The translations under genes were made by a program, and so were the position numbers. DNA of 64,000 nucleotides from assembly GCA_024345305.1 (NCBI GenBank), contig BRON01000004.1, positions 1,302,001-1,366,000 of the forward strand, written 5' to 3'. The notes beneath the pieces are model-generated. The model made no database searches. It was not told the DNA's origin and saw only the letters and a program-made list of their open reading frames with translations. Shown piece after piece: positions 30,629 to 45,249 of the stretch (its first letter is position 1; each line of letters opens with the position of its first letter). This stretch comes from Mrakia gelida (lineage: Eukaryota; Basidiomycota; Tremellomycetes; Cystofilobasidiales; Mrakiaceae).

Positions 30629-32756
30629 ATGGGCATCAAAGGACTGACCGATCTGATCAGGAAGAACGGTTCGTTCATCGTCCTTGCACCCTTCAGCCCA
30701 TCTTCCCCTCCCTTCCCTCGCCTCCCTTCCCTCTCGCACTCGACTTCGAGCACCGGCTCGCCCTTTCTCTGGTACTGACCTAGCTCGTGGATTTTGGCAG
30801 CTCCTCAAGCGATCACTGAACTCTCTCCGAAATCCCTCGCTGGGAAGACGGTCGCTATCGATGCGAGTATGAGGTGAGCTTGAGCTCGAGCCTTTCCTCT
30901 TTCGTTCCATCGTTTCTTCGTCCAACTCTTGAGCTGACTTGCGCCACCCTGTTCTCAGCATGTACCAGTGAGCACCCCCTCGCGCTCTCAAAATCAACCT
31001 AATCAACCTCGATAGAGAGAGCACAGAACTCGCTTCCTCGTCCGACCTCCAAGCTCACCTCTCCCTCCCCTCCCTCGTCCAGATTCCTAATCGCCATCCG
31101 GCTGAACGGCACCTCCCTCCAAACCAGCTCAGGAGAAGGAACCTCCCATCTCTCGGGCTTGTTCTACAGAACAACGAGGATAGCAACCAACGGGATCAAA
31201 GCTTGCTATGTGTTCGATGGGAAACCGCCTGAGTTGAAGAAGGAGTTGGTGAGACGTGTCGTGTCGCTCGCTCGCTCGTTTTCGTCCCTCGTTCGTGCAT
31301 TCCAAGCTAACTCACTCTCGCTTTCGCTTGGGCGTGTGCCTTTGATCAGCTGGTCAAACGAACCGAAACGAGAGAGAAAGCTCACGCGAACGAGGAAGCA
31401 GCGGTGGAGGAGGAGGTGGGTCGTCGTCCCTCCCGTCCTGTCTCTCTCACCTCTCGTCCCTTTCCAGCAACGAACGCTAAATCGAAACGAAGCTTTCATT
31501 CGGATTCCGACGACTCACAGGAGATCGAGAAGTACAGTAAACGTCAACTCAAGGTCACCAAGGAGATGAACGAGGAGGCGAAGCAGCTTCTGAGGTTGAT
31601 GGGGATTCCGGTCGTTGAGGTTCGTCTCTCGAGCTTGCTTCTTCTACCTTTCTCTCTATGAAGAAGACTTTGCTTACCAGACTTTTCTTCGTGATCTTTC
31701 ATTTAGGCTCCAGGAGAAGCAGAAGCTCAGTGCGCTGAGCTCGCTCGAGGTGGGAAGGTTCGTTTCGTCTCGTTCCTTTCGCGTCTCGTCTCATCGCGTC
31801 TTTCGTCCTTCCTTCCTTTCCCTGACTTGTTTGTTTGTTCTCGTTCGCTCGCCACGCAGGCCGACGCCGTAGCCTCAGAAGACCTCGACACTCTCACCTT
31901 CAACTCCCCTCTCCTCCTTCGGAACCTGACTGGAACGGACGCTCAAGCAAAGAAGATCACTCAGCTTCATCTGGGAGATGTGCTTTCTGGACTTGATTTG
32001 ACGATGGATCAGGTTCGTTCGGGCTCCCTCTTGTTTCTCGTCCTTGTTGTGGCGTCGCTTCGTTTCGACCTCCTCGTTCTCATACTGACTCCTCTCTCCC
32101 CCTCCCACAACCTCCTTTACCCCCCCCCCCCTCTCCCCCCCCCCCTCCCAGTTCATCGACCTCTCCCTCCTCCTCGGATGCGACTACCTCCCTCCCCTCC
32201 TCGGTGTCGGACCCGTCGGAGCCCTCAAGATGCTCCGTCAACACGGAACCCTCGCTGCCGTTCTGGTCGATCTTCGGAAGAAGCAAGAACAGAGGGAGAG
32301 GGAGGTGAGGGAGGGGAAGAAGAAGCATTCGGCCGGGTTGGGGAAAATCGAGGTTCCCGAGGGTTGGAGGTGGGAGGCGGCGAAGGAGTTGTTCGTGAGG
32401 CCTGAGGTTGTTAGGGCGGAGGATGTTAAGGTGAGTGGAAGCTTTTGGGAGGTGAGGGGGTTGGGGTGGGGTGTGGGAGGAGAGACGAGGAGTGAACTGA
32501 CGCGTCTTCCCTTTCGTTTCTTGTTCTCTCGAACAACAGCTCGTTTGGAAAACACCAGATCGACAAGGTCTGAAGGATTTCATGGTTGGGAAGTATCAGT
32601 TCGAGTGAGTGCCGCCTTTCCTTCAACTCCCTTCGACTTGTCGAACGATTCGAGCTGACCTTTCTCGCTCTCTCGCACTTGACCTCGTCGAACAGCTCGA
32701 AACGAATCGAAACCGCGACGGATAAGCTGCAGCGAGCTTTCGAGAAGCAGAGTTGA
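30629..32756 (+). CDS. RAD27: Flap endonuclease FEN1/Rad27, ending before the PCNA-binding tail
   Basis: FEN1 removes 5' flaps in Okazaki fragment maturation and base excision repair. It starts [13 protein letters not shown] (30629). The metal-binding carboxylates are all present: [36 protein letters not shown] and LLLGCDY. The helix-two-turn-helix segment reads [16 protein letters not shown], more divergent than usual (the family has GPK at the start). The C-terminal blocks [16 protein letters not shown] and [18 protein letters not shown] are recognisable. The frame then stops at TGA 32754-32756, exactly where the PIP box (Q-x-x-L/I-x-x-FF) and basic tail normally follow. No PIP-like sequence was found in any frame downstream. 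A 30-base C-rich tract at 32121-32150 forms the pyrimidine tract of one intron. Confidence 0.85.
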
Positions 32757-33440
32757 GTTGGAGCTGGGAGTACGGAGGGAGAGGATGAGCGTGAGTTCGA
32801 GCTTTCGCCTCTCTTTGTCGTTTGTCGTTCGCGACGCGTTTTGATGCTGACCCTCTTCGGTCTTGTTTTTCTTGCAGTCACAGTCTACACTCCAATCCCG
32901 GCGCTTTCATGTTCTTCCTTCGAACCTTCGCTCGGCAGTGGTCTCCCGGCTCTCCCTTCAGCAGTCTCTCGTCCTTGTCGTCTTGCCGTCGTCGCGTTCG
33001 TCGGAGGGGGGAGGGAGGGAGTCGTCTCGAGATCGCCCTGCAGGGAGAAGTCAAGTTCGGAGGGAGGGTTCCCTTTCACTGGCACTGCAATCTTATACAT
33101 CCCTTGTTGTGTCTCTATCCTGGTCGTCAGAGCCCAGAGAGACGGATCGTGAAAGCGACGCGTCCAAGGTTCTCGAACGTCCCATCTCAGCGTTTCTCCT
33201 TTCCCTCATGCGCCTTCTGAAGTTTTCTCGCGAGCCCTTTTCTTCGCATCCGAACGTTCCCCCATGTGCGAAGGCCCGGGTGAACATTTTCACCCCTCCA
33301 TGCGACGAGATCGGGTCGCGTCATTTCTCTCAGCTCTCTCAGTCAGCGAAAAAGGTGGAGGAGAGAAGGAGGAAGGGCGGTCCGAATTGATCGCTCTTCC
33401 CTCTCCTCCAACCACCAGCAGCTCTACTAGACTAACCAAC
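32757..33440 (+). other. FEN1 3' region with a likely untranslated-region intron
   Basis: A well-formed intron (GTGAGTTCGAG donor at 32799, a GCTGACC branch and a TTGCAG acceptor at 32878) lies about 40 bases after the FEN1 stop. All three frames across the junction give unlikely proteins, so I read it as a 3' untranslated-region intron. The rest up to the next start is the promoter of the Old Yellow Enzyme gene. Confidence 0.4.
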
Positions 33441-35844
<2,404 letters not shown>

Positions 35845-36198
35845 TTTAGACACTCTAGAGGGTTGGAACTGGTGAATGATATGTGAGTTTCGCGCTTTGC
35901 TTCTTCGTTTCCCACGACGCGTCGTTCGTCGAAGACTCTGGTTAACTTTTCTTCGTCGTCGCTCTGGTCAGGTGCATTTCCCAGATTTCACCTCGTCCAA
36001 GCTCGCCTCCTCTCCGTCCTCGCCCGTTCTCACCGCCCAACATGTCCCAGTGAGCCGGCCTGTCCGTCTCCAGGAAGGAACGGCACAGCTTCCTCCGTCC
36101 TCCCCTTTACGTTTGGCGACGGACCCTTTCGTTCCTCTCTTCGCCCATGCTTCCTCTTCCTCTGAACCACCACCATCACATCTACGACTTTCTCGACC
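35845..36198 (+). other. Promoter/leader region of the glycosyltransferase gene
   Basis: This stretch contains intron-like signals: GTGAGT at 35881, and ATGTCCCA/GTGAGCC at 36042-36056 with a CCCAG at 36203. A short leader exon (Met-Ser-Gln) could therefore splice into the coding sequence. No independent gene is visible. Confidence 0.35.
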
Positions 36199-38478
36199 AT
36201 GCCCAGCCCATCTCCTGCTTGCGAGAAACACTTCATCCTTGCGACCATCGCGGCGTTCTCTCACCTCAATCCTCTCCTCCAACTCGCGCTCTCGACGCTC
36301 GAGCTCACTCCTTCCCTCGTCATCTCCTTCCTCCTCCATACCAACCATCTTCCTGGAGCTCAAGAAATGGTCGACGCTCGCTCGGAGGACGTCAAGTCGA
36401 GGATCAAGCTCTTCCCCGTTGGAGAGAAGCTCCAATGGAGCGAGATGCACGTCAAAGGGTACATCGCGATGGCGATGGGGAGCGGAGCAGTCTACGCTGG
36501 AATCTTGATGGTGAGTGCTGCATCGTCTACTATATTCGAAGCTCATACGACGAGGAGTCGCTCAAAGGGACCGAAAGCGTAGCGCTGACCTTTTTCCTCC
36601 TTCGATATCTGTTCGCGACGCGTTTCGATCAGACTCCCTCCTCCTTCCCGCCTCCCACCGTCTTCGTCTCCGATACGGCTGGCTTCTTCTACTCCCAGGT
36701 CAGAGAAGCCGTCGACGCAAAGCTCGGTCGAAAGCCTTTGCTCAGCGTGAGCTTCAGCCATCAATCTGCAGGACATCTGCTTTAGTGCGTTGCTCGTTCT
36801 CCGGCCGCCCTCTCCTCTCCCTTCACTCCCTGACACGTTCCGTCTTCCTTCGACAGCTTGGGAGGGTCTGAGGAGAACGGGAGCATGCGATTCTTGGACG
36901 CCGAGATTGGGAAGGCGAAGCAATCAGTAGGGGGCCGAGTTGGCGAACAACTCGAGGTCAGCCTTTTTCTCGTCCCTCTTCGTTCCTCAGAGGATTTCGA
37001 GGATTTCGTCTGACTCGAGCTCTCTCTGATCAGATCTCTTCGAAGACCAAGCTCGATATCTCGTCCCCTGACGAGGAGACCATCAGGGTGTACAAGAGAG
37101 TGAGGCGATCAACTCGAACTCGCTCGACGCGTCTCGAGTACTGACGGTCTTTCCTCTCCCCCTTCCTTCCAGCTCGTTACTCAAAGCGACAGAGTTCTCA
37201 CTACTCCTGGACATGGTGAGTCTTCCTCTGCGAAGTTCTGACATCTTGCTCCATCTGAGGCGTTCGTCCTTCAGATCTCTACGAGCGATACCCAACTGCC
37301 GCCAAACTCGAGGGCGCGTCGTTCGGCTGGTTTTCGTACATGCAAGGTCAGTCCGCCCTTCTCACAACCTCTTCTCGAATCACCCTTCGTCTGTCTGACA
37401 CCTTTTCCTTGCAGGCTTCGCTCGATCTCTCGCCAAAGCCGACGTCTACCTTCACGCGTTCCCCTCGTCCATCCTCGAGCCTCTCGCTCTCGAAGCTTTC
37501 CGAGCCGATCCTCTCCTCGTAGCATCGACGTCTTCTCCCAAGATGGATCTCGAGGTCGGCTGGTTCGAGACTCTCCCTTCCAAGGACGGCTTGGGAGACG
37601 GCGTGAAGCAGTTTTTGGACAAGCAGGAGAAGGGTTCGGTCATTCTTGTCAGGTGAGCCCTCACTCGTTTCACGAGCTGCAAGTCCTACTCCTGAACTGA
37701 CTGAGCTCCGTCGCGTCCCCAGCTTCGGAACCATGCGAGATCCTGGACCCAACTGCCTCGTTTTCCTCAAGACGCTCGTCGGGCTCAAGCGACCTTTCAT
37801 CTACGCTGCTGGACGGTAAAGCGAGACCTTCTCCGAGGAACTCAAATCTCTTCTCAAGGACGCTGAGGATTCCGGACTTGGAATCTCGAGGGACTGGATC
37901 GATCAGGTCGGAGTCCTGGAGTCGAAGGTGAGCAGCCAACGATCAGTTCGAGCGTCGTTGTCGCGTCGAGTCTGATCCCCCGTCGTCTTCTCAACCCAAT
38001 CAGGCCGTCGGAGCTCATCTCTCCCACCATGGAGTCAGCTCGGTTATCGAGAGTCTCTACGCTGGGGTTCCCGTCATCGTACGTCCTCGCCTCTTCCGAT
38101 CTTCGACGCGTTGTCGTCTCCATCTCGCTCACAACCTCTCTTATCCCTCATTCGCAGACCTTCTCCCTCGCCACCGACCAGCCCGTGACCTCCGCTCTCC
38201 TCTCCTCTCCTCCCCTCAGGGTCGCCATCGAACTTCTCCAGATCAGAAGTGGATTCGCCATCGACAAACCCATCCTTCACGCGCCGAACACGCAGATTCT
38301 CGGAACTTCCGAGGCTCTGAAGGCTGAGTTCGAGGATGCAATCGGGAAGGTGTTTGGCGAGGAGGGAAAGGAGATGGGGAAGCGAGCGAAGGAGCTTGGG
38401 GACAAGATCAGGGTGAAGAGGGAGGGAGAGTGGAGGGAGTCCGTCGTTGAGTTTGGGAAGTTGGAGAGGAAGGAGTGA
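36199..38478 (+). CDS. UDP-glycosyltransferase-like protein with an in-frame TAA or an extra intron
   Basis: A GT-B fold glycosyltransferase, probably transferring a sugar from a UDP-sugar to a lipid or sterol. The N-terminal half starts MPSPSPACEKHFILATIAAF (36199) with the HLNPLLQLALSTLE helix. The C-terminal half has LVSFGTMRDPGPNCL, KRPFIYAAGR, WIDQVGVLESKAVGAHLSHH, GVSSVIESLYAGVPVI and ATDQPVTSALL, corresponding to the UGT signature region (usually SHGGWNS...DQ). A TAA at 37817-37819 interrupts the frame right after YAAGR, and the frame on both sides reads coherently. An alternative is a 75-base intron from GTAAAG (37816) to CTCGAG, which keeps frame but deletes about 25 residues of coding-like sequence. 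The gene is either damaged or spliced here. Confidence 0.7.
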
Positions 38479-38855
38479 GAGAGGGTCGAGGGTTTCATTT
38501 TCAGTACTCCTCAGCTTGGTCTGAGGCTGTCTTTGATGACATATAACGCGCGTTCTTCGTCGAGATGAGAACACGAAACGAGACGCGTCTCGTCGCTCTC
38601 GCGCCGTCGAAATCTCTCCTCCTCTGGGCAACTTTCTGAGAGCGGGCACGAGAGACTTCACCTGGGTTGGAACTGCCTTCTTTTCCACGGGAAAATCTGC
38701 TTTTCGCAGAGAAATCACGCCGAACAAAAGAAGGGGGCGTCCCGTTTCAAGACGAGGTCGAAGCTCATTTCTCTCTCCTCCCAACTTCGACTCGACTTCC
38801 CTCCTCCTCTCCTTCGCCCTTCTTCCTCCCCACTTCTCCCTCTTTCTCTCGACCC

Positions 38856-41800
38856 ATGTCTGTCAACCTGACGGATCCTGAGGTAGAGGCTGCCACAGCG
38901 AGCTTCTACAAGAACGAGAAGAACTGGTGAGTCTTTGGAGGAGCTTGTTGTTCGAGCTCGAGAAGATGAGAGCTCCTTCCTTTTGATGGAAGCTGAGTTC
39001 CCGTTCTTTCCATCCCTCGCAGGCTCATTCTCGCCTACTCTCCTCAGCGAGACAAGCTCGTACTCTACGCTGCTGGCTCCAATGGAATCGCAGAGTGCGA
39101 GAGGATGCTGGATGCCGTAGGCGAGGAGGTCGCGTATGCTCTCGTGCGGACGACGGAGGAGGAAGGAGGACCAGGAGGGAAGGTCGCTTTCGTGACCTAT
39201 GTAGGCGAGGGTGTAGGGTGAGTCTCGCCATATACGACTGAGTTGCGTATCAAGATGAAGCTGACTACATTTCTACTGGATTGGCCGAGAACAGAGGTGT
39301 CAAGAGAGGTCCGTTTTAAGCTTCGAGAAGAAGGAGTCGAAGAACTCGTCGAGAGCTGACCTTCGTTGGTGTTCTCGCTCTTCTTTCCCAGCTCGGGCGA
39401 CTGTTCACGGACGACTCGTTGGCAGCAAACTCTTCACTGTACGTTCAAGTACACTCTCTCCGAGTTTCAAGTCCGAAAAGCTCATCGTTCTGGCTCTGTG
39501 GACTCCTTCCTTCAGCCTCACGATCTTGCCTTTACTGTGAACCTCGCTTCCGAACTTCCCTCCTCCCTGCAAGACGAACCAGCCCCGAGTGGGCCATCAC
39601 CAGCTCAGTCTAACGGAGACCATACACCTCGTCAACACTCACCCCTCAACGGATCCACCAACGGTCATCTCCAGCAGCAGCACCAGCAACAGCAGCGAGA
39701 AGGCTCGAGCTCACCTCAACCGCCTCCTCCCTCGACGACCTCATCCTCAACCCAACGCCCGGATCTTCCCCATCTCCACACCCTAGGTCCAGTCCAACAC
39801 GATCCCTCTTCTCATCCACACCAGTCATCATCCGAACCCACTCCTCCTCTTCCGTCTCCCCTCAAAGAACTCCCAGCACCTCCTCCCTTCATCCCGGAGC
39901 CGTCGCTCCCGTCGTCGTCTCGTCGTCCAAGCTACCCTCCCCCCGAGGAAGAACATCGAAACGATAGCTTACCCACTTCGCCAACAAGCATGTCCTCACC
40001 CGTCAACCGAAACATCACCATCTCTCCTCCTCCTCCTTCCTCCCGACACGTCGAACCGACCGAGGCGCTGTCGCGATCCTCCAACCCCATCAGCCGACTT
40101 TCCTCCCTCTCCAACTCCAAACCCTCCTCCCCAACCGACTCCAACTTCTCCGGAAAATCTTCTTCAAGCATGGGTCGACCCTCCATCCCGCTTTTTTCGA
40201 GTCTCTCGATCCTATCGAGGAAAGGGAAAGGGAGAAGCGTGTCGGCAGGTTCAGGACCTCCTCCAGTTCCTCCCAAGGATGGACCCAAGACTCCCACCTC
40301 GTTCTCTCACTTCCCCATCGGTACTCCTCAAAAGCCTTTGGTGGAGGAACCTCCCGTCTCGACGATCCGAGGACTGGATTACTCGTTCAACCGGGACGAG
40401 CGACCGAGAGTCGCGTCGACCTCCTCGCCTCCGACATCAGCCCATCAACACCTCCCTTCGTCGTCAAAACCACCCGTACCATCAGCCATTATCGTCAAGT
40501 CCCCCACCGACCGATCTCTCACGAACGAGGACGCCTACGACGATGCCTACGACGCGTACGACGAGCAGCCAGGATCGCCTCCTCGTTCGAAACCCTCGGT
40601 GATCCCTTCGTCGGCCGTCCTCCCTCGGAAGCTCCCTTCCCCTCCTCAGTTCCCCAAATCCCTGTCGCCCAGTACGACTGCCTCCTCCAACCTCAACTCT
40701 ACCGCTCCTCTCGACCTTACCAAACCTCGCTTCCCAACCATCCTCTCCCAGAACTACCCAACCCACCGGTCTGCCTCCTCTCCCTCCCAACCCCTTCCCT
40801 CTCACCGCACCTCTTCGGAAGCCTCCGTCGCTCCTTCTCTCCAAACCCTTCAACATTTCCGACGCGCGTCCGCCTCGAAGGAGTTCGACGGAGCGACTCC
40901 CTCGGGCTGGCTGAAGGAGGAGCAAGAGCGTCGCCTGGACGAGGATCGCGAGCAGATGAACGATCGAGGAGCTGCTCAGAAGAAGACGGCCGAGCGGGAG
41001 GAGAAGGAAGGGCTGGAGAGGCGGCGGTTGAAGGAGGAGGAGAAGAGGAAGGAGGATGCGAAGCGGGAGGAGGAGAAGGCTACGAGGCTGAGAGTGGCGA
41101 GGGAACGGACGATTGCGTTGGAGGCGAAGAAGAAGGAGAGGAAAGAGGAGGAGGATAAAAAGAAGGAGAGAGCTGAGTTGGAGAAGAGGGAGAAGGAGGA
41201 GATGGAGATGGCTAGGGTCAGGGTTGAGTTGGGGAAGGCGAGGATCGAGGGTGGGAGGTTGGCTGATGGAGTGAGTTCAGCCCTCGCTATTAGGTCTCGC
41301 GGCACGCCGAGAGCACCTCGTTGACCTTATTTTACTCTCCCAATTCAGTGGCTCACTGTCCAAGCTCCCAACTCGATGGTACGTTCCTCACGTTGCTTCG
41401 CCGTCGCGTCGACCATTACAGTCGACCTCGAGCTCTGCTGACTTCGCTTCCTCTCCTTCCTTGTTTCTATCCAGCTCTTCCGTCGGCGATACTTTTACAT
41501 CTTACCGTCCAAACTCGACCTCTTCAAATCCCCGGAAGTGGGTCTTCTTTCAGCTCTCTTCTCCCTCGTCCATCTCGTTCGCTGACCTCGTTCCCTCTCT
41601 CCATCGACAGGAGGTCTCAAAACCTATGACATCGATCATCCTTCCGGCCGATATCGACATCACCGATGCGTACGAGGAGATCCAAGTCCTTCACTCGTTC
41701 AGAGTCGAGAGTGCCGGAAAGGCGAGCCTCGACGACGAGTCGAGCGAAGACGAGACGAGCTCGTCGCTGATCCTCCTTCCTCTTTTCCTCCAGACGTTCC

Positions 41801-41960
41801 TCTTCTACTGCGACTCGGAGGCCGATAAGGAGGTTGTGGTTGAAGCGGTAGGTCTCGTCTTTTCGTCCTCGTAGCTCGCGAGGGAGAGAGTCAGTAGCTG
41901 ACGAGCTATTCGCGTCTCCCGTTCTCGTTCTTCAAGCTCAAGGTCGCTTCGAAGGCCTAG
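38856..41960 (+). CDS. ADF-homology, coiled-coil and PH domain protein
   Basis: The start at 38856 gives an ADF/cofilin-homology domain: LTDPEVEAATASFYKNEKNW, LILAYSQRDKLVLYAAGSNG, ATVHGRLVGSKLFTPHDLAF and TVNLASEL (residues 1 to about 140). ADF-H domains bind actin. A long Pro/Ser-rich disordered region follows, containing possible SH3 ligands such as PPPVPPKDG. A highly charged coiled coil comes next (LERRRLKEEEKRKEDAKREE and similar). The last exons spell a PH domain: GWLTVQAPNSM, LFRRRYFYILPSKLDLF, ADIDITDAYEEIQVLHSFR, FLFYCDSEADKEVVVEA. The final splice, with a GCTGACG branch, gives an end at TAG 41958-41960; reading through would stop at 41874. The likely role is linking cortical actin to membrane lipids (inference). 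Confidence 0.75.
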
Positions 41961-42128
41961 GAGGTCGAACCCAGTGCCTGTGCCCCTTTAATGATATTCA
42001 CGCTACTATGCAATGTTCTCGAGTCTAATCGTCAACTGCTTTCCCGAGAAAAACTGAGGCGAAGAAATAAAACTGGCGCTCGAAAGCAAGCTGATCGGGA
42101 CTTCGCGTTCTGATCTTCAACGGCCAGG

Positions 42129-45100
42129 ATGTCTCTCTTCGCAAGCAGCAGCAACAAACGCAAGCACGTCGAGTCCGAGCTCGACCACTCCAGCCCCAAG
42201 AGGCTCAAGTCACCTACAGGACCTGTCCCAGTCTCTCCACCCAAATCATTCAGCTTCACCTCCTTCCTATCCAACATCGTGAAGGGCAAGCTGCCAGGTT
42301 ACCACATCCCGAGTGAGCTCCCTCCCTCTTCCTCTCCTTCCCTCGCTCTCTCTCTACAGACCTTCTAAAGCTGAAACAGAGATCCCTGGTCCTTCCACCT
42401 TCGAAGGTCTTCTCCTCGGTACCACTCAATCCTCCTCCACTCCTCCTTCAACCCTCGCCGAAGCGGACTCTCGAGCCAACATCCTTCCTTCCCTCTCCCT
42501 CTCCCTCCCAGCCCCATCCTCCTCACGTTCAAAAGTTCGCCCTTACCCTTCACCATCACGGTCAATATCACCCAACGTACCTCTCCCTCAAGCAGCTTGG
42601 AAACCTTCGTCTTCGCTGTCCTCCCTCTCTGAGCCTTACTCCTCCGTCGCCAGCTCGTCCAAGCATCCACAACCCTCAACCGACCCTCTCCCTTCCCCTC
42701 CCGCCTCCCTCACATCCTCATCCTACCACTCCAATGCACTTTCAATCCCACCACCTCTACCACCACCATCGTCTCCAACCTCAGGGAAGGAGCGAGCCTC
42801 GTCTTCCATCAAGTTCAGAACTCCCCAACCACGACAGAGGCTCTGGATCAGTCAAGCTGGCTCGCTCGTAGGAGGTGGAGGCTCAGGGTCTATAGATCCC
42901 AGCTCGAGTCGGTCGTCGGGCTCCCAGGAGGATCAGCTCAGGAGGTCGCGCAAGAAGAAGGAGAAGAACAAGTCAACCGTGAGTTCGCCCATCTCTTCTC
43001 GAGCTCGAATCCCTTCCCTTCCGTCCCTTCCCCTCGCGTCCAACTGCTCACGTCGTCGACCAAGGAGAGCTGATCTTATCCCTTTCCCTCCCTTAGTTCT
43101 CTCCGCTCAAGTCGATCGTGTTCGAAACCTACAGACGTCTCAACGCCGGCGGTTCGTTACAGCTCTCTCCGCTCCTTCCCTTCCCCGTGAGAGCTCGATG
43201 CTGATCTCTGTCCTCGCTCCTTCTCCTTCGTTCGCTTCCTCCAGACCAAGATGCTTTAGCATCAGCCGACGAGCAAAGTCACTCGTCTCTCATGAGAGCG
43301 CTCTCGAGCCTTCGCACTGGTGAGTTTCTCGTGTCCTGAAGCCTTGCAGTCGAAGGAGGAGCCACCTTCGAACGAAACAGCGACTGATCAACGTGTCGCT
43401 TGGCTTGCTACAGACTGGGATCCGTCAGGACCCCCTTCATCGCCACTTCCTCCTCCTCCTGCTTCCACTTCGGACGACACCAAATCCCTCAGGGCTTCTC
43501 TCTCAGCTTCTCAGGTGAGCAGGATCTCGTTCACGACTCATGGCTCAGACGTCTCGACTGACTCGTTCGTTCGTTCCTCTGCTCCCTCACAGCGTCGGAA
43601 ACCCATCGAGCCAGCTCTCGCACGGACTCTGGATATCTCTCAGCGTTCCTTGAAGTCGTACGTTTCCTCCTTTGTTCCGTTTCGTCTCTGGGAGACAGAG
43701 ACGCGCGCTCACCTCTGCTCCCTTGGTTCGTGGACAGTTCTCGTCGCGAGCCGACCTTCATGCCCGAGATGGACGCGCTCAAGATTGAGGACAAGGAGGC
43801 GGACGATCTCATCAAGGAAAGGTTGGCGAAGATGGCTCCCAAGAAGGAGAAGAAGGTGGGTCTTTGCGTCTCGTCGCCGCGTGTTTGCTCGAGCAAATTC
43901 TATCAGCTAACTCGTTTCCTTTGCTGCTCTCTCAGCTCCCTCCCAAGCTCACCGATGCTCAGAACAAGGAGGTGCGTATCTCTTCCGTCTCACCTGCCAT
44001 CGTCTCAGCTCGCTGACTCGTTTTCGCCACCTCTTCCTCGCGTCTCGTTCAGGTCGAGACCCTCATCGGCAAAGGCAAGACTCACACCTCCCGCTGCAAT
44101 CGAGAACAAGTCACGTACGGTGATCTCGAACGTCTCTTCCCTCGTCAATGGGCCAACGACGAGATCATCAACTACTACGGAACCATGATTCAGGACGCGT
44201 CGGACGCTCGAGTCGCTGCTGCCGCGAAGGGAGAGAAGCTCGAGGACGAACCCCTCTCGCTACATTACTTCTCGACGTTCTTCTTCGCCAAGCTCGAGAG
44301 TCCTGGGTACGAGAAGGCTAAGCTGAATCGGTGGACGAAGAAGGTGAGCCTCGTCTTCCTTTCGCTCGCTCCCTTTTCTGGGTCAAGTCCCTCGAGTTGG
44401 GTCGTTCGAGGAGATCGAGACGAGAGACTGACACGCGTCTCTTTGTCTTCGCTCGTCTGCCAGGTCGACATCTTCGCCAAGGATCTCGTCCTGATCCCCA
44501 TCAACCAGGGAAACCAGCACTGGACGTCGGCGGTCATCAACTTCAAGCACAAGCGTATAGAAGCCTACGATTCGATGGGAGAGGGCTACGCCAAGAACGT
44601 CTTCAAGGTTCGTCGTCTTCGTCCTCGTTTCCTCTGCTCGTCGCGGCTCGTCTCTTCTCGCTCGTCCGATGCTGATCTCCCGTCTTTGCGTCGTCTCCTC
44701 CCGCTCCAAACAGATGCTCAAAGGCTACCTCCAGTCCGAGTCGATGGACAAGAAGAAGGTCCCCTTCGACTTCACCGACTGGGAGTTCTACACCGACTCT
44801 AGGGTTCGTTTTCGCGTCTCACCTCTTGCCTCGCTTCCTTTTCGATCCGTCGACGCGTCGACTGACCTGCCTTCTCCCCCTTTCGTCAACGCAGTCCACT
44901 CCTCAGCAGCTCAATGGGTTCGACTGCGGGATCTTCACCTGCCAGATCCTCGAGTCGGTCTCGAGAGGACTCGGGCACGGGACGTGGTCGTTCGGACAAG
45001 AGAGTGAGTCTTCGTCTTTTCTCCCCTCGTCGCCCTCTTCGCTTCTCGTCTCGGTAGCTGATCCTTGACTCTCATCTTTTCTCTTCCCAGACATGCCCTA

Positions 45101-45249
45101 CCTCCGACGAAGGATGATGCTCGAGATCTTCAGGTTCGTCTCGCTCCGTTCCGCGTCTCCCCTCGTCGCGTCGCTGATCTTTCCTCGTTCTCTTTTATCT
45201 CGTCGCAAACAGGATGAAGCTCCTCAACAACCCCACCTCGGCTCCCTAA
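42129..45249 (+). CDS. ULP1: SUMO-specific cysteine protease Ulp1
   Basis: Ulp1 matures SUMO and removes it from targets, usually at nuclear pores. The start is MSLFASSSNKRKHVESELDH (42129), with a basic nuclear-localisation-like stretch (SSPKRLKSP). A long Ser/Pro-rich disordered region follows, then the C48 peptidase domain: TYGDLERLFPRQWANDEIIN, YFSTFFFAKL, LVLIPINQGNQHWTSAVI with the catalytic His, KRIEAYDSMGEGY with the catalytic Asp, and QQLNGFDCGIFTCQILE with the catalytic Gln and Cys. The end is LRRRMMLEIFRMKLLNN with TAA at 45247-45249. There are about fourteen exons. Domain order and C-terminal position of the protease match Ulp1 rather than Ulp2. Confidence 0.92.

Noticed and set aside
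32121..32150. C-rich tract as an assembly gap or repeat
   Set aside because: It fits as the pyrimidine tract before a CCCAG acceptor in FEN1, and the frame is kept on both sides.
32841..33152. Small frame with a hydrophobic end downstream of FEN1
   Set aside because: It overlaps a well-formed intron acceptor and two competing frames. Composition is low complexity and no family resemblance is seen.
36041..36210. Leader exon Met-Ser-Gln as the true start of the glycosyltransferase
   Set aside because: The splice signals fit, but the acceptor falls inside the Met codon context at 36199, which alone gives a full N-terminus. No branch site of the usual form is seen.
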